A program made the position numbers and the translations under genes. From NCBI RefSeq assembly GCF_900215295.1, contig NZ_OCMF01000002.1:186001-250000 (forward strand): 64,000 nt of DNA, read 5' to 3'. Source of the stretch: Salinimicrobium sediminis. Lineage in GTDB: Bacteria > Bacteroidota > Bacteroidia > Flavobacteriales > Flavobacteriaceae. The notes below the pieces were generated by a model that saw only the letters and a list, made by a program, of their open reading frames with translations, was not told the origin of the DNA and did no database searches. This document shows positions 1-7,409 of this stretch, piece by piece. Each line of letters starts with the position of its first letter. The first letter of the stretch is position 1.

Positions 1-637
1 AATATTGTTGTGCTATGATATAACCCTCCTTTGTGAGATTTTCGATGATCTGGTTAAGGTTCTTCTCATTCTTGTCGATCAGGTAAACTCCGCGACCGCC
101 TGAACCTTCAAGAGGCTTAAGGATCATTTTTTTCTTATGATTTTCGAAGAACTCCAGAATTTCGCCTTTATCACGGGTGATCAGGGAATCTGGTTTAATA
201 TGAGCCGGTAATTCCTCGAAGTATAGTTTATCAATAAAAGCATGGGAAAGTGCAAAAGCATCATTAAGGACCAGCACTCCTTCCTGCTGAATCATCCGAC
301 CAAACGCCACACCGGCATTCTCCGCCCAGTTGCGATCTGTTCCTTCCTCTGTTGGATTGTTCCTAATGAAAAGAACATCCAGCTCTGTAGCCTTGATCTT
401 TTTCTTTACTGCTTTATCACTTTGCAGTAGCTCAAGGTTTTCCTCGGGGGTAGCCGGTTCAGACTTTTTAGGAAGAGTTACGCACAATATGCTTATAGCT
501 TCATTTTGGGAGAAGCTAAAGTCGCCCACTCCCATAAGATACACTTCATGACCTCGTTTCCAGGCTTCGTGCATAATGTAAACTGTTGTTCCTGCTCCTT
601 CAGTTTCAATGCTGTTAACTACAAAACATATTTTCAT
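1..637 (-). CDS. ATP-grasp ligase, glutathione synthase/RimK-like (3' part cut off by window edge)
   Basis: Reading the minus strand from the ATG at 635-637 gives an open frame to base 1, so the C-terminal part lies outside. The N-terminus (MKICFVVNSIETEGAG) resembles the pre-ATP-grasp fold of glutathione synthases, and a glycine-rich ATP-grasp segment KPLEGSGGRGVY lies about 170 residues in. Such enzymes join an amine to a carboxylate through an acylphosphate; the substrate cannot be told here. Its ATG overlaps the TGA of the upstream DUF1704 gene by the ATGA arrangement, which predicts translational coupling and a shared task. Glutathione synthase is a possible name, but peptide ligases share the fold. 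Confidence 0.85.
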   Translation of the reverse strand, partial: MKICFVVNSIETEGAGTTVYIMHEAWKRGHEVYLMGVGDFSFSQNEAISILCVTLPKKSEPATPEENLELLQSDKAVKKKIKATELDVLFIRNNPTEEGTDRNWAENAGVAFGRMIQQEGVLVLNDAFALSHAFIDKLYFEELPAHIKPDSLITRDKGEILEFFENHKKKMILKPLEGSGGRGVYLIDKNEKNLNQIIENLTKEGYIIAQQY

Positions 638-2514
638 GCATTAATTAGTTGTGAAAGAGAAATCCCCTTTCTGATTTGATTTATTTTCTCGTTGGTTTCT
701 TCTGTTTTTAAATATCTCGGGGTAAGGCTAACCGGTAATAACACCCGTCTGTCTCGCAATTCATTGATAATGGGCATATGTTCCAAAGCAAACTTTCCGG
801 TTAACAAAGGCTCCAATTCTCCGCCTTCTTCTAGATATTCCTTTACCTGTAAAATGCCTTTGAAATAGGAGATATCTTTGGTAAAGCCGCCACCCTGCAT
901 GATCCTTGATGTAATATTAAAAGATCGGGCAGGGGAGAAGTTGTAATCCTTATGTAGCAACCGGAATATACCCTGGAAATCTGCACCATGCATTCTTGCT
1001 GCAGAAGCTACTACTCTCCCCGCAAGGGTTCTCATCCTGTTTGCGGTCAATCCTCCAACAAAATATTCAGACATTACGGCAAGGCCTTCCTGCAGGGTAT
1101 CATAATCTGTAAGTCCAATTGATAAAAGCTTTAAAGGTTGCCGCTTTCCATTATAATAGGTAAGGACATGAGTACCTATTTCATGCTGAACAAGAGCAAT
1201 GGTCTCATTGGTATTCAATTTATAATCTATCGGGATATATAATTCTCCCTGGGAGACCATTAAAATATTCACATCACTCCGCACGTGAACTTTACTGCTA
1301 AAGTTCTTATCCTGATTTCTGAAATAATCGAATTCCTGATGAGCAAGAGCCTTAAAATCATCGGCTTTCATGATGCTGTCAAACTCAACCTGTTCTACCT
1401 CATTTACCTCTCTTAAAAGATTCTCGGCTTCCTTTTGCAAGTGGGAATCTATATCTCCATACAACATCATACTATTATAGAAGAATTCCTTGCTTCCTCT
1501 GTCTGTCAGCATACTGATCTGCAGGTCCAGCTCTTCCCTTTTTTCCCTGAAGATGTGTGACAAAGCAGGATCGTCTATATCTTCCATTCTCAAATTGTAC
1601 AATTTCCTTTTTAGTACATCGGGATCAAAGGGGAGTAATCGATAATGGTAGTTGAGCACCTTTTCAAAGTCAGACTCAAAAAAGGTTTCTTTGATCTGCC
1701 TTATATTGGCAGGGGAGACCAGCCACAGGAATTGATAGGAAGTCTCAATTTCACTAAGTTGCCTGTCGATTTCCAGAACGTTCTCCTGAAGGCTTTTTTG
1801 TCCCAGGGCCTGGTAACTCTTTACTCCGCTGGAAGTTTGAATACGTATGAATTCAAAAATGGCTTTATGAAGGGCTACTACCAGATCATCTTTAAAACTG
1901 CGGAAGAAGACAGGAAATTCTTCTCCTTCTTCATTCCTGTAAACAGGTGGAACTTCAAGTCCTAATAATAAACATCCCGCATCTTTTATTTCCTCCAGGC
2001 TTAGTAATGGTTGTTTTCCTTTAGGCTGTCTTTCGATAGTATTTTCAATTTCTGTTGTTTCCAGGTCTAAGACCTGGTACTTTGAGGTGAGATTGTCCAA
2101 TTCATTTTTAAACATCTCCAGGGTGGAAGGCAATTTCTCGGCGGGACCTTTTATGCGGAATTTCCGGGAACCAAAGGCACCGGAATATATTTCTATCATT
2201 AAGAAGGATTTGAATTTAGATGACATAGCCTCGGCCAGACAATACATCAATCTTTTATATCCTTCAGAATTTTTACTTCCAATAATGAGAAAAGAAGCCT
2301 CACTTAATACAAATCTTACGGTCGCCCGATCTTCTTCCTGCTCATTGTCTGAACTTCTGTAGATCACCAGGTAGGGTAGTTCATCACTCATGTGAATATA
2401 TCCTCCTCCCGGAAGATGTTTCTCTATTTCGCACTCTTCCTGAAGCTCTTCAATCATATTTTTAATGGAGGCCTCTTCAAGAACAGAGTTTTTATTTGAG
2501 GTGCCGGTTTCCAT
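634..2514 (-). CDS. DUF1704/MATCAP-type zinc carboxypeptidase (QEGLA-motif protein)
   Basis: A 626-residue protein without signal peptide. It carries HEIGTH at about residues 444-449 and QEGLA at about 475-479, the zinc-binding HExxxH plus downstream glutamate expected of DUF1704. The family includes the eukaryotic microtubule-associated tyrosine carboxypeptidases (MATCAP), which remove a C-terminal aromatic residue from tubulin; bacterial members are often labelled flavohemoglobin expression-modulating QEGLA proteins. A carboxypeptidase reaction is inferred by family; the bacterial substrate is unknown. The stop codon overlaps the start of the downstream ATP-grasp gene (ATGA), suggesting that one enzyme adds and the other removes residues on the same molecule. 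Start is an ATG with no better upstream alternative. Confidence 0.85.
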   Translation of the reverse strand: METGTSNKNSVLEEASIKNMIEELQEECEIEKHLPGGGYIHMSDELPYLVIYRSSDNEQEEDRATVRFVLSEASFLIIGSKNSEGYKRLMYCLAEAMSSKFKSFLMIEIYSGAFGSRKFRIKGPAEKLPSTLEMFKNELDNLTSKYQVLDLETTEIENTIERQPKGKQPLLSLEEIKDAGCLLLGLEVPPVYRNEEGEEFPVFFRSFKDDLVVALHKAIFEFIRIQTSSGVKSYQALGQKSLQENVLEIDRQLSEIETSYQFLWLVSPANIRQIKETFFESDFEKVLNYHYRLLPFDPDVLKRKLYNLRMEDIDDPALSHIFREKREELDLQISMLTDRGSKEFFYNSMMLYGDIDSHLQKEAENLLREVNEVEQVEFDSIMKADDFKALAHQEFDYFRNQDKNFSSKVHVRSDVNILMVSQGELYIPIDYKLNTNETIALVQHEIGTHVLTYYNGKRQPLKLLSIGLTDYDTLQEGLAVMSEYFVGGLTANRMRTLAGRVVASAARMHGADFQGIFRLLHKDYNFSPARSFNITSRIMQGGGFTKDISYFKGILQVKEYLEEGGELEPLLTGKFALEHMPIINELRDRRVLLPVSLTPRYLKTEETNEKINQIRKGISLSQLINA

Positions 2515-2822
2515 ATTATTTTTTGAATTTTTTAAGGAGTTGAATGAGTAGTAAAAACCATACTTTGACTCCTGCTTAAAGCTCTTTTGTAAATTTAACC
2601 GATTAATATATTTTCAAAGAACGGGGATACCGTAATTAGCGGAAGTTTAGGAAACTTTTAATAGTACATTTGGATATGAAGGAGAAAGAGAAAAGGCTGA
2701 ACCGACACTTGAAAATCTGTTTAAAATGATATAGACTTAACATTGTTGAAACAGAAGGTCTCTCCTAATACTCTGGTAAAAATACAGTTATGACGAGCAG
2801 GGAATTAATTTATTCTTTTTGC

Positions 2823-2852
2823 TTGTCTTTTTTAAAAACCTCATTATATTTG
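2823..2852 (+). promoter_or_regulatory. Promoter of tRNA-Arg (TTG-N19-TATATTTG)
   Basis: TTG at 2823-2825 and TATATTTG at 2845-2852 are separated by 19 bases, matching the Bacteroidota -33/-7 consensus. Transcription would begin near 2859, six bases before the mature tRNA. The rest of the gene-free stretch from 2515 to 2864 shows no gene or convincing structure. Confidence 0.8.
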
Positions 2853-2864
2853 CACCGCTTTAAT

Positions 2865-2938
2865 GGTCGCGTAGCTCAGTTGGATAGAGCATCTGCCTTC
2901 TAAGCAGACGGTCAGAGGTTCGAATCCTCTCGCGATCA
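2865..2938 (+). tRNA. tRNA-Arg (anticodon UCU)
   Basis: A 74-base cloverleaf: acceptor GGTCGCG pairs with CGCGATC (one G-T wobble), D arm GTAGCTCAGTTGGATAGAGC, anticodon arm TCTGC-CTTCTAA-GCAGA with anticodon TCT, and T arm CAGAGGTTCGAATCCTCT. The discriminator is A and CCA is not encoded, as usual in Bacteroidota. This is the only complete tRNA in the window. Its 3' half from the D arm onward is repeated twice downstream. Confidence 0.97.
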
Positions 2939-2940
2939 CA

Positions 2941-2969
2941 AAAACCCCTCTTTTCCGGAGGGGTTTTTT
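2941..2969 (+). terminator. Rho-independent terminator after tRNA-Arg (copy 1)
   Basis: AAAACCCCTC pairs with GAGGGGTTTT across a 7-base loop and runs into a T tract. It begins three bases after the tRNA end and only about 15 bases before the GIY-YIG start codon, so the nuclease gene lacks room for its own standard promoter and probably depends on read-through. Confidence 0.9.
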
Positions 2970-2983
2970 GTTATGTAACGGTT

Positions 2984-3238
2984 ATGATTTTTCACACCTA
3001 CATCCTTTACTCTGCAAATTTAAACAAGTACTATGTTGGGCATACAGGTTCTTCCCTGGACGAAAGGCTGAAAAAACACCTTTCCGATCATAGAGGTTTT
3101 ACTGCAAAAACTAAAGACTGGAAAATTGTTTATACTGAAAAATATGCAACTAAAAGTGCGGCTTACAAACGTGAGTTAGAAATTAAAGCCAGAAAATCGC
3201 AAAAGTATATCGAACAACTCGTTCACTCAAGAGAGTAG
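2984..3238 (+). CDS. Small GIY-YIG nuclease, array copy 1
   Basis: Eighty-four residues, the length of the stand-alone small GIY-YIG (UPF0213/Slx1-like) nuclease domain. The first motif appears as YIL with YYVG ten residues later; the conserved arginine lies in SLDERLKKH, and a conserved glutamate may be in AAYKRELEIK. The ATG follows the tRNA terminator by about 15 bases. The TAG stop at 3236-3238 lies inside the beginning of a tRNA 3'-half copy. It differs from copy 2 at three positions only (T/I, N/D and the final E/G). A DNA-cleaving role is inferred from the fold; a role as a tRNA-gene-associated selfish element is inferred from the arrangement. Confidence 0.85.
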   Translation: MIFHTYILYSANLNKYYVGHTGSSLDERLKKHLSDHRGFTAKTKDWKIVYTEKYATKSAAYKRELEIKARKSQKYIEQLVHSRE

Positions 3239-3291
3239 AGCATCCCGCTCCTTGAGCGGGACGGTCAGAGGTTCGAATCCTCTCGCGATCA
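3236..3291 (+). pseudogene. tRNA-Arg 3'-half copy, array copy 1
   Basis: From TAGAGC to CGCGATCA this matches the 3' half of tRNA-Arg, with the variable loop, T arm and 3' acceptor strand identical. The 5' acceptor strand and 5' D strand are missing. The anticodon arm is replaced by a G+C-rich hairpin (CCCGCTC, CTT, GAGCGGG) and is two bases longer than in the real tRNA, so a working tRNA is unlikely. Confidence 0.85.
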
Positions 3292-3294
3292 CAG

Positions 3295-3322
3295 AAACCC
3301 CTCTTTTCCGGAGGGGTTTTTT
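3295..3322 (+). terminator. Terminator, array copy 2
   Basis: Same hairpin as at 2941-2969: AACCCCTC pairs with GAGGGGTT across TTTTCCG and is followed by T residues. It is carried within the 353-base repeat. Confidence 0.88.
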
Positions 3323-3336
3323 GTTATATAACAGTT

Positions 3337-3591
3337 ATGATTTTTCACATCTACATCCTTTACTCAGCAAATTTAGACAAGTACTATGTTGGGCATACAG
3401 GTTCTTCCCTTGACGAAAGGTTGAAAAAACATCTTTCCGACCATAGAGGTTTTACTGCAAAAACTAAAGACTGGAAAATTGTTTATACTGAAAAATATGC
3501 AACTAAAAGTGCGGCTTACAAACGTGAGTTAGAAATTAAAGCCAGAAAATCGCAAAAGTATATCGAACAACTCGTTCACTCGAGAGGGTAG
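3337..3591 (+). CDS. Small GIY-YIG nuclease, array copy 2
   Basis: An almost identical second copy of the 84-residue GIY-YIG protein, starting exactly 353 bases after the first. Both the frame and the motif residues (YIL, YYVG, SLDERL) are intact, so neither copy has decayed, which points either to recent duplication or to selection. The stop TAG at 3589-3591 again lies in the start of a tRNA 3'-half copy. It sits between two terminators, so transcription depends on read-through or on an unseen promoter. Selfish insertion, or a nuclease tied to tRNA processing, are alternatives that the sequence cannot decide. Confidence 0.85.
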   Translation: MIFHIYILYSANLDKYYVGHTGSSLDERLKKHLSDHRGFTAKTKDWKIVYTEKYATKSAAYKRELEIKARKSQKYIEQLVHSRG

Positions 3592-3644
3592 AGCATCCCG
3601 CTCCTGGAGCGGGACGGTCAGAGGTTCGAATCCTCTCGCGATCA
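3589..3644 (+). pseudogene. tRNA-Arg 3'-half copy, array copy 2
   Basis: Second partial copy of the tRNA 3' half, with the T arm and the 3' acceptor strand intact. The anticodon arm is CCCGCTCC, T, GGAGCGGG: it differs from the first copy by one base in the loop, which extends the pairing. There is no 5' half. Confidence 0.85.
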
Positions 3645-3647
3645 CAG

Positions 3648-3675
3648 AAACCCCTCTTTTTCAGAGGGGTTTTTT
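3648..3675 (+). terminator. Terminator, array copy 3
   Basis: AAACCCCTC pairs with GAGGGGTTT across TTTTTCA, followed by a T run. The loop-side bases differ from copies 1 and 2, but the stem is kept. Confidence 0.85.
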
Positions 3676-3802
3676 GTTATAAAACAGTTATGACTTTTCA
3701 CATCAAATTTATTAAAGAGCTAATCCAACCTTAAAATTTTTTATTGTACCCATAGTTCAAATCCCATACTTTTGGATATTTTTGTCGACTTTAAGAACAG
3801 GT

Positions 3803-4264
3803 ATGCTGGCAGAATTAATACAGGCGATGTTATGGAGCATTTCTCCTTTTGGAGAAGCTAAAGTGGGAATACCGTATGCCATTTTAAACGGGGTAAATCC
3901 TGTTGTTGCTTTTATTTTTTGCTTTATAGCAAACGTGCTGGTTTTTCCTGTGATGTATTTTTTCCTCCATTTTATCAACAAACACTTTCTGAAATGGAGG
4001 TTCTATAAGTCCAATGCAATTAAGGTGGCAAAAAGAGCAAAAAAGGGTGCGGGAAAAGGAGTTTTAAAATATGGTTTTTGGGGCCTGATCCTTTTTGTAA
4101 TGATCCCGATTCCCGGAACCGGAGTTTATGCAGGGACTATAGCCGGTTACTTATTCAGAATTCCTAAAAGACTTGCTTTTACGGCAAACACCATTGGTAT
4201 TTTCTTTTCCTGTGTCTTTATCTGGATAGCAACTATCATTGCTTCAGGAGAACCGGTTTTTTAA
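3803..4264 (+). CDS. Small multi-drug export family membrane protein (COG2426-like)
   Basis: About 153 residues with four or five hydrophobic segments. Motifs typical of the small multidrug export family (PF06695) are visible: SPFGEAKVGIPYA near the N-terminus, a lysine-rich cytoplasmic loop, and MIPIPGTGVYAGTIAGYLF in the second half. I chose the ATG at 3803; a TTG at 3782 would add seven residues, but the sequence before it gives no support. Despite the family name, substrates are poorly established. It follows the tRNA/GIY-YIG array and appears to be transcribed alone. Confidence 0.8.
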   Translation: MLAELIQAMLWSISPFGEAKVGIPYAILNGVNPVVAFIFCFIANVLVFPVMYFFLHFINKHFLKWRFYKSNAIKVAKRAKKGAGKGVLKYGFWGLILFVMIPIPGTGVYAGTIAGYLFRIPKRLAFTANTIGIFFSCVFIWIATIIASGEPVF

Positions 4265-4277
4265 TCAGCTTAACAAC

Positions 4278-4652
4278 TTAATTATTCAGGTGGAGCCTGA
4301 ATTGTACTTCTTCTCCTGTTTTAGCTGAAGGTCTGTAGATGTCGATATACTTTAGTTTACGAAAAGGTTTAACAACTGTTACTTTTTCATTTCCTCTTGT
4401 GAGACAGATATATTTTACTGAAATCTCGTTTTGCTGAATTTCCTGAATAAAAAATGTTTCAATTTCTTTTCCCGATCATGTTTCCTTCGCAAGACTAATA
4501 GCATTTTCTTCAAATGAAATGCGGTGATCTATCTTTTCTACTTTTGAATTGAAAATTGTGGGCCAGGTTTGAGTATAGGAGGAGGTATAGATGCTTTGGC
4601 TAAAAACCGGAAAAATATAGAAACAGCTGATTATATAAAAATACCATTTCAT
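4278..4652 (-). pseudogene. Small exported protein gene interrupted by an in-frame TGA
   Basis: On the minus strand an ATG at 4650-4652 opens a frame beginning MKWYFYIISCFYIFPVFSQS, which looks like a Sec signal peptide. It stays open for 58 codons, meets TGA at 4476-4478, then continues in the same frame for 65 further codons of normal composition to a TAA at 4278-4280. Read through the stop, it gives a 124-residue product. A single nonsense mutation, a sequencing error or recoding would all fit. The product is not recognised. The bases from 4653 to 4925 hold no gene that I can support. Confidence 0.5.
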
Positions 4653-4925
4653 AATGCCATTCTTAAAATTATAATTGAAGATGCTAAAAAGTTTCCAAAT
4701 GGGCACTATCATAATCAAAGATCCCCGAAGCCTCGCCATTACCCCGCTTAATTTTGAAAATTTTGTATTTCCTTCGCCGGCACCTTTTGTAAAGGATTCT
4801 AAAAATCCTACTATAAGATCCAACGACCTCTTAATGCTATTCTTTAGTTTTTTGGCGTTGTTAATTCTTCCCTGACTTTTGCCATAGTTTAACGCAGCAA
4901 CTACTGCCTTCCATTACTCATTGTG

Positions 4926-4933
4926 TAAATTTG
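4926..4933 (+). promoter_or_regulatory. -7 box (TAAATTTG) before the HAD gene
   Basis: TAAATTTG matches the Bacteroidota TAnnTTTG box. Transcription would start near 4940, downstream of a TTG at 4931 and upstream of the ATG at 4952, so it favours the latter as start. No TTG is seen at the expected -33 position. Confidence 0.5.
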
Positions 4934-4951
4934 CCCTTCAGAAAAAGATGT

Positions 4952-5773
4952 ATGGATTATTCAAAGATAAAATTAATTGTGACCGACATGGATGGTACCC
5001 TGCTAAACAGCGATCATGAGGTTAGTCAGCGGTTTTTTGAAGCTTTCAGAAAGCTAAGGAACAGGGGGATCAAATTAGCGGTAGCTAGCGGGAGACAGTA
5101 CTACAGTTTAAGGGAACGTATGGAACCGGTGAAGGATGAAATGATCTATATCGCAGAAAATGGCGCCATTGTTATAGACAGAGGGGAAGAAAAGCACCTT
5201 GTACCCATGGATATAAGGATCGTACATCAAATCATAAAAGAAGTAAGGGAACTTGAAAATAAATATTTGATCCTCTGTGGAAGAAAGCAGGCTTACATTG
5301 AAAGCACGGCGCCTGAATTCATGAAGCCATTTTTAGATCATTATGAAAAATATAAAGTAGTCGAAGATCTGCTTCAGGTAAAAGATGATATCTTTTTAAA
5401 AGTTACTATTTGTGACCTCCAGGGTGCCGAAAAAAATTCCATGCCTTACGTTGAACATTTTAAGAGGGAGCTGCAGGTAAAACTTTCCGGGGAAATTTGG
5501 ATAGATTTCAATGACAAAAAAGCCCAAAAAGGAAATGCACTAAAGGCGCTTCAGGAGAATCTCGGGATAAACAAAGAAGAAACTATGGCTTTTGGAGACT
5601 ACCTCAATGATCTCGAACTTTTTGAGCATGCGGGGATTGGATATGCAGTGGAAAATGCTCACGAAGAAGTGAAGAAAGTAGCAGCTCATGTTACCAAAAG
5701 CAATGATGAATTTGGAGTAGAAATGATTTTGGAAGAGCTACTCGAAAAGATATCTGTTGAAGCAGAACAATAA
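4952..5773 (+). CDS. Cof-type HAD-superfamily phosphatase
   Basis: About 273 residues. HAD motif I is DMDGTLLNS near the N-terminus, with motif II in VASGRQ, motif III at KGNALKAL (lysine) and motif IV at GDYLNDLELF. The large cap between motifs II and III is the type IIB cap of Cof/YidA hydrolases, which dephosphorylate sugar phosphates and other small phosphoesters in the cytoplasm. The exact substrate is not predictable. The ATG at 4952 places motif I about 12 residues in, as is usual, and agrees with the -7 box. It converges with the S10-type peptidase gene across a strong hairpin. Confidence 0.88.
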   Translation: MDYSKIKLIVTDMDGTLLNSDHEVSQRFFEAFRKLRNRGIKLAVASGRQYYSLRERMEPVKDEMIYIAENGAIVIDRGEEKHLVPMDIRIVHQIIKEVRELENKYLILCGRKQAYIESTAPEFMKPFLDHYEKYKVVEDLLQVKDDIFLKVTICDLQGAEKNSMPYVEHFKRELQVKLSGEIWIDFNDKKAQKGNALKALQENLGINKEETMAFGDYLNDLELFEHAGIGYAVENAHEEVKKVAAHVTKSNDEFGVEMILEELLEKISVEAEQ

Positions 5774-5793
5774 ATTTATAAATACAGGAAGGA

Positions 5794-5826
5794 AAGGGTT
5801 CCAAAAATAACATTTTTGGAACCCTT
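5794..5826. terminator. Bidirectional terminator between HAD and S10-type peptidase genes
   Basis: AAGGGTTCCAAAAAT pairs perfectly with ATTTTTGGAACCCTT across AAC; the arms end in A/T-rich flanks on both sides. It serves the two convergent genes. Confidence 0.85.
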
Positions 5827-5854
5827 CATTTTTGCCTGGCCTATAGTTTCTTAA

Positions 5855-7348
5855 TTAATACATTGCAGGAGCACCCGGTTTAGGCAGAGACTTTAGAATG
5901 AATGCTCTCAGGTCATCATTTGCCTTTTTTAGATCTTCATTGCGTAGGTACATCATATGTCCGCTGCGATATCCTTTAAAACTCAGCCTGTCCTGCATCT
6001 TACCGCTTGGATCAAGCTGCCACATAGTGTATTTTGCATCAAAATAAGTAGTAGCTCCGTCAAAATATCCGCTCTGGATAAGCACATCGAGATTGGGATT
6101 TTGAGCCATAGCCTGCCTTAAATTTTCTCCCGTTTTATCACCGCTGCGGTCCCATGGATGAACAGGTCCAAACATGAAATAAGTAAGATCTGTTTTAAAG
6201 TTTAGGTCGTTACTTAGATAGTGATTAATAGCCGGTGTAAAGGAATGAAGCCAGGAGGTTAACTCCGAGTTATAATCAGGAGAGTCTCCCGCCGTTTTTT
6301 TATCAAGGCCCAAATATCTCGAATCCAGCCTGCCTACAGTAAGTCCTTTTTGATCTCTAAGCAAATCCTTCCAAAAATACCCGAATGGAACTTCCAGGTT
6401 ATGCTGAAGAATCTCCTCTTCTGAAATTCCCGAATACCTGGCCATTTTTGAAGCTACTTCCTTCTTTTTCTCCGCTTCTAAAAATCCTCCTTTTGCCAGT
6501 GCCGGGAGTACTTCGTTAATGGCATATTCCTCCACCTCAGGGAGTAATTCCTCCAGATCTCTTTGCTGAAGCTCCTGCGGAAGAAGATTGTGATACCAGG
6601 CGGCGGCAGTAAAATAGGGGAGTCGGTTCGCGATCTCTACAGGACCATCTCTTTCTATCCCAATATCTGTGGGAGAAACCAGGATCACTCCGTTAAGATA
6701 CATCCACTGGGAATTCTGAAGCTCCAGAGCTAAACCTGACACTCTTGTAGTACCATAACTTTCTCCTATAAGATATTTTGGGGATAACCAGCGATTGTTT
6801 CTGGAGACAAAGGTATTGATCCATTTTGCCAGATATTTTACATCTGCATTCACTCCAAAAAATTGATCCCGATCCCGCTTTTTGTCTCCCTCAGCTTCTA
6901 TGACTCTGGAATAACCGGTATTAACGGGATTCACGTATACAATATCAGCAATGTCAAGGATGGAGTGAGGATTTTCTTTTGTTCCATATGGCTGAATAGG
7001 GAAACCTTCAGGATCTATTTCAAGTACTCTGGGTCCTGTATATGCAATGTGCATCCAAACTGAAGCCGAACCGGGACCACCGTTAAAAGAGATTACAAGC
7101 GGCCGGTTTTTTACATCCTCAATACCATTCCTCTTGTAATAGGTGTAAAAAAGGCTGGCTACAGCTTCGCCTTCATCATTCCATACCGGCTGCATTCCGG
7201 TAGTCGCAGTATAATCTATTCTTTTTCCATTTATATTTACCCGGTGATCGGTAACCACCGTAGTATCCACAGGAATTTCTACTTTTTGAGCCTTAACTTC
7301 AGCATGGAAAAATGCCAGTAAAATAGCTAAACAGGAAAGTTTTTTCAT
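5855..7348 (-). CDS. Secreted S10-type serine carboxypeptidase-like peptidase
   Basis: A 497-residue protein with a cleavable signal peptide (MKKLSCLAILLAFFHAEVKA). The oxyanion-hole stretch GGPGSAS is at about 90-96, nucleophile Ser197 lies in GESYG, a probable acid Asp430 in GYFDGATTY, and the base His464 in YRSGHMMYL, in the order of the S10 alpha/beta-hydrolase family. Bacterial members are periplasmic peptidases of unknown specificity. It stands just downstream of a PAP2-type gene on the same strand, with a gap of about 60 bases; no functional tie is apparent. Confidence 0.87.
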   Translation of the reverse strand: MKKLSCLAILLAFFHAEVKAQKVEIPVDTTVVTDHRVNINGKRIDYTATTGMQPVWNDEGEAVASLFYTYYKRNGIEDVKNRPLVISFNGGPGSASVWMHIAYTGPRVLEIDPEGFPIQPYGTKENPHSILDIADIVYVNPVNTGYSRVIEAEGDKKRDRDQFFGVNADVKYLAKWINTFVSRNNRWLSPKYLIGESYGTTRVSGLALELQNSQWMYLNGVILVSPTDIGIERDGPVEIANRLPYFTAAAWYHNLLPQELQQRDLEELLPEVEEYAINEVLPALAKGGFLEAEKKKEVASKMARYSGISEEEILQHNLEVPFGYFWKDLLRDQKGLTVGRLDSRYLGLDKKTAGDSPDYNSELTSWLHSFTPAINHYLSNDLNFKTDLTYFMFGPVHPWDRSGDKTGENLRQAMAQNPNLDVLIQSGYFDGATTYFDAKYTMWQLDPSGKMQDRLSFKGYRSGHMMYLRNEDLKKANDDLRAFILKSLPKPGAPAMY

Positions 7349-7409
7349 TTTCAGGTTTTGGTTTAAAACCTAAAAATAGAAAAATTAACCAGAACGGTTT
7401 GCTATCTCC

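Larger units (their letters stand above)
2885..3704 (+). repeat. 353-bp-period tandem array of tRNA 3' half, terminator and GIY-YIG gene
   Basis: The start codons of the two nuclease genes and of a third truncated copy lie at 2984, 3337 and 3690, exactly 353 bases apart. The third copy keeps only ATGACTTTTCACATC before unrelated sequence begins near 3705. Each unit runs from the tRNA D arm through the T arm, terminator and nuclease gene. The left end is the genuine tRNA-Arg, so the array has grown at the 3' half of that gene. Confidence 0.9.

Noticed and set aside
3782-3802. TTG start extending the multidrug-export-type gene
   Set aside because: The added seven residues do not fit the family and no ribosome site supports it; ATG at 3803 is preferred.
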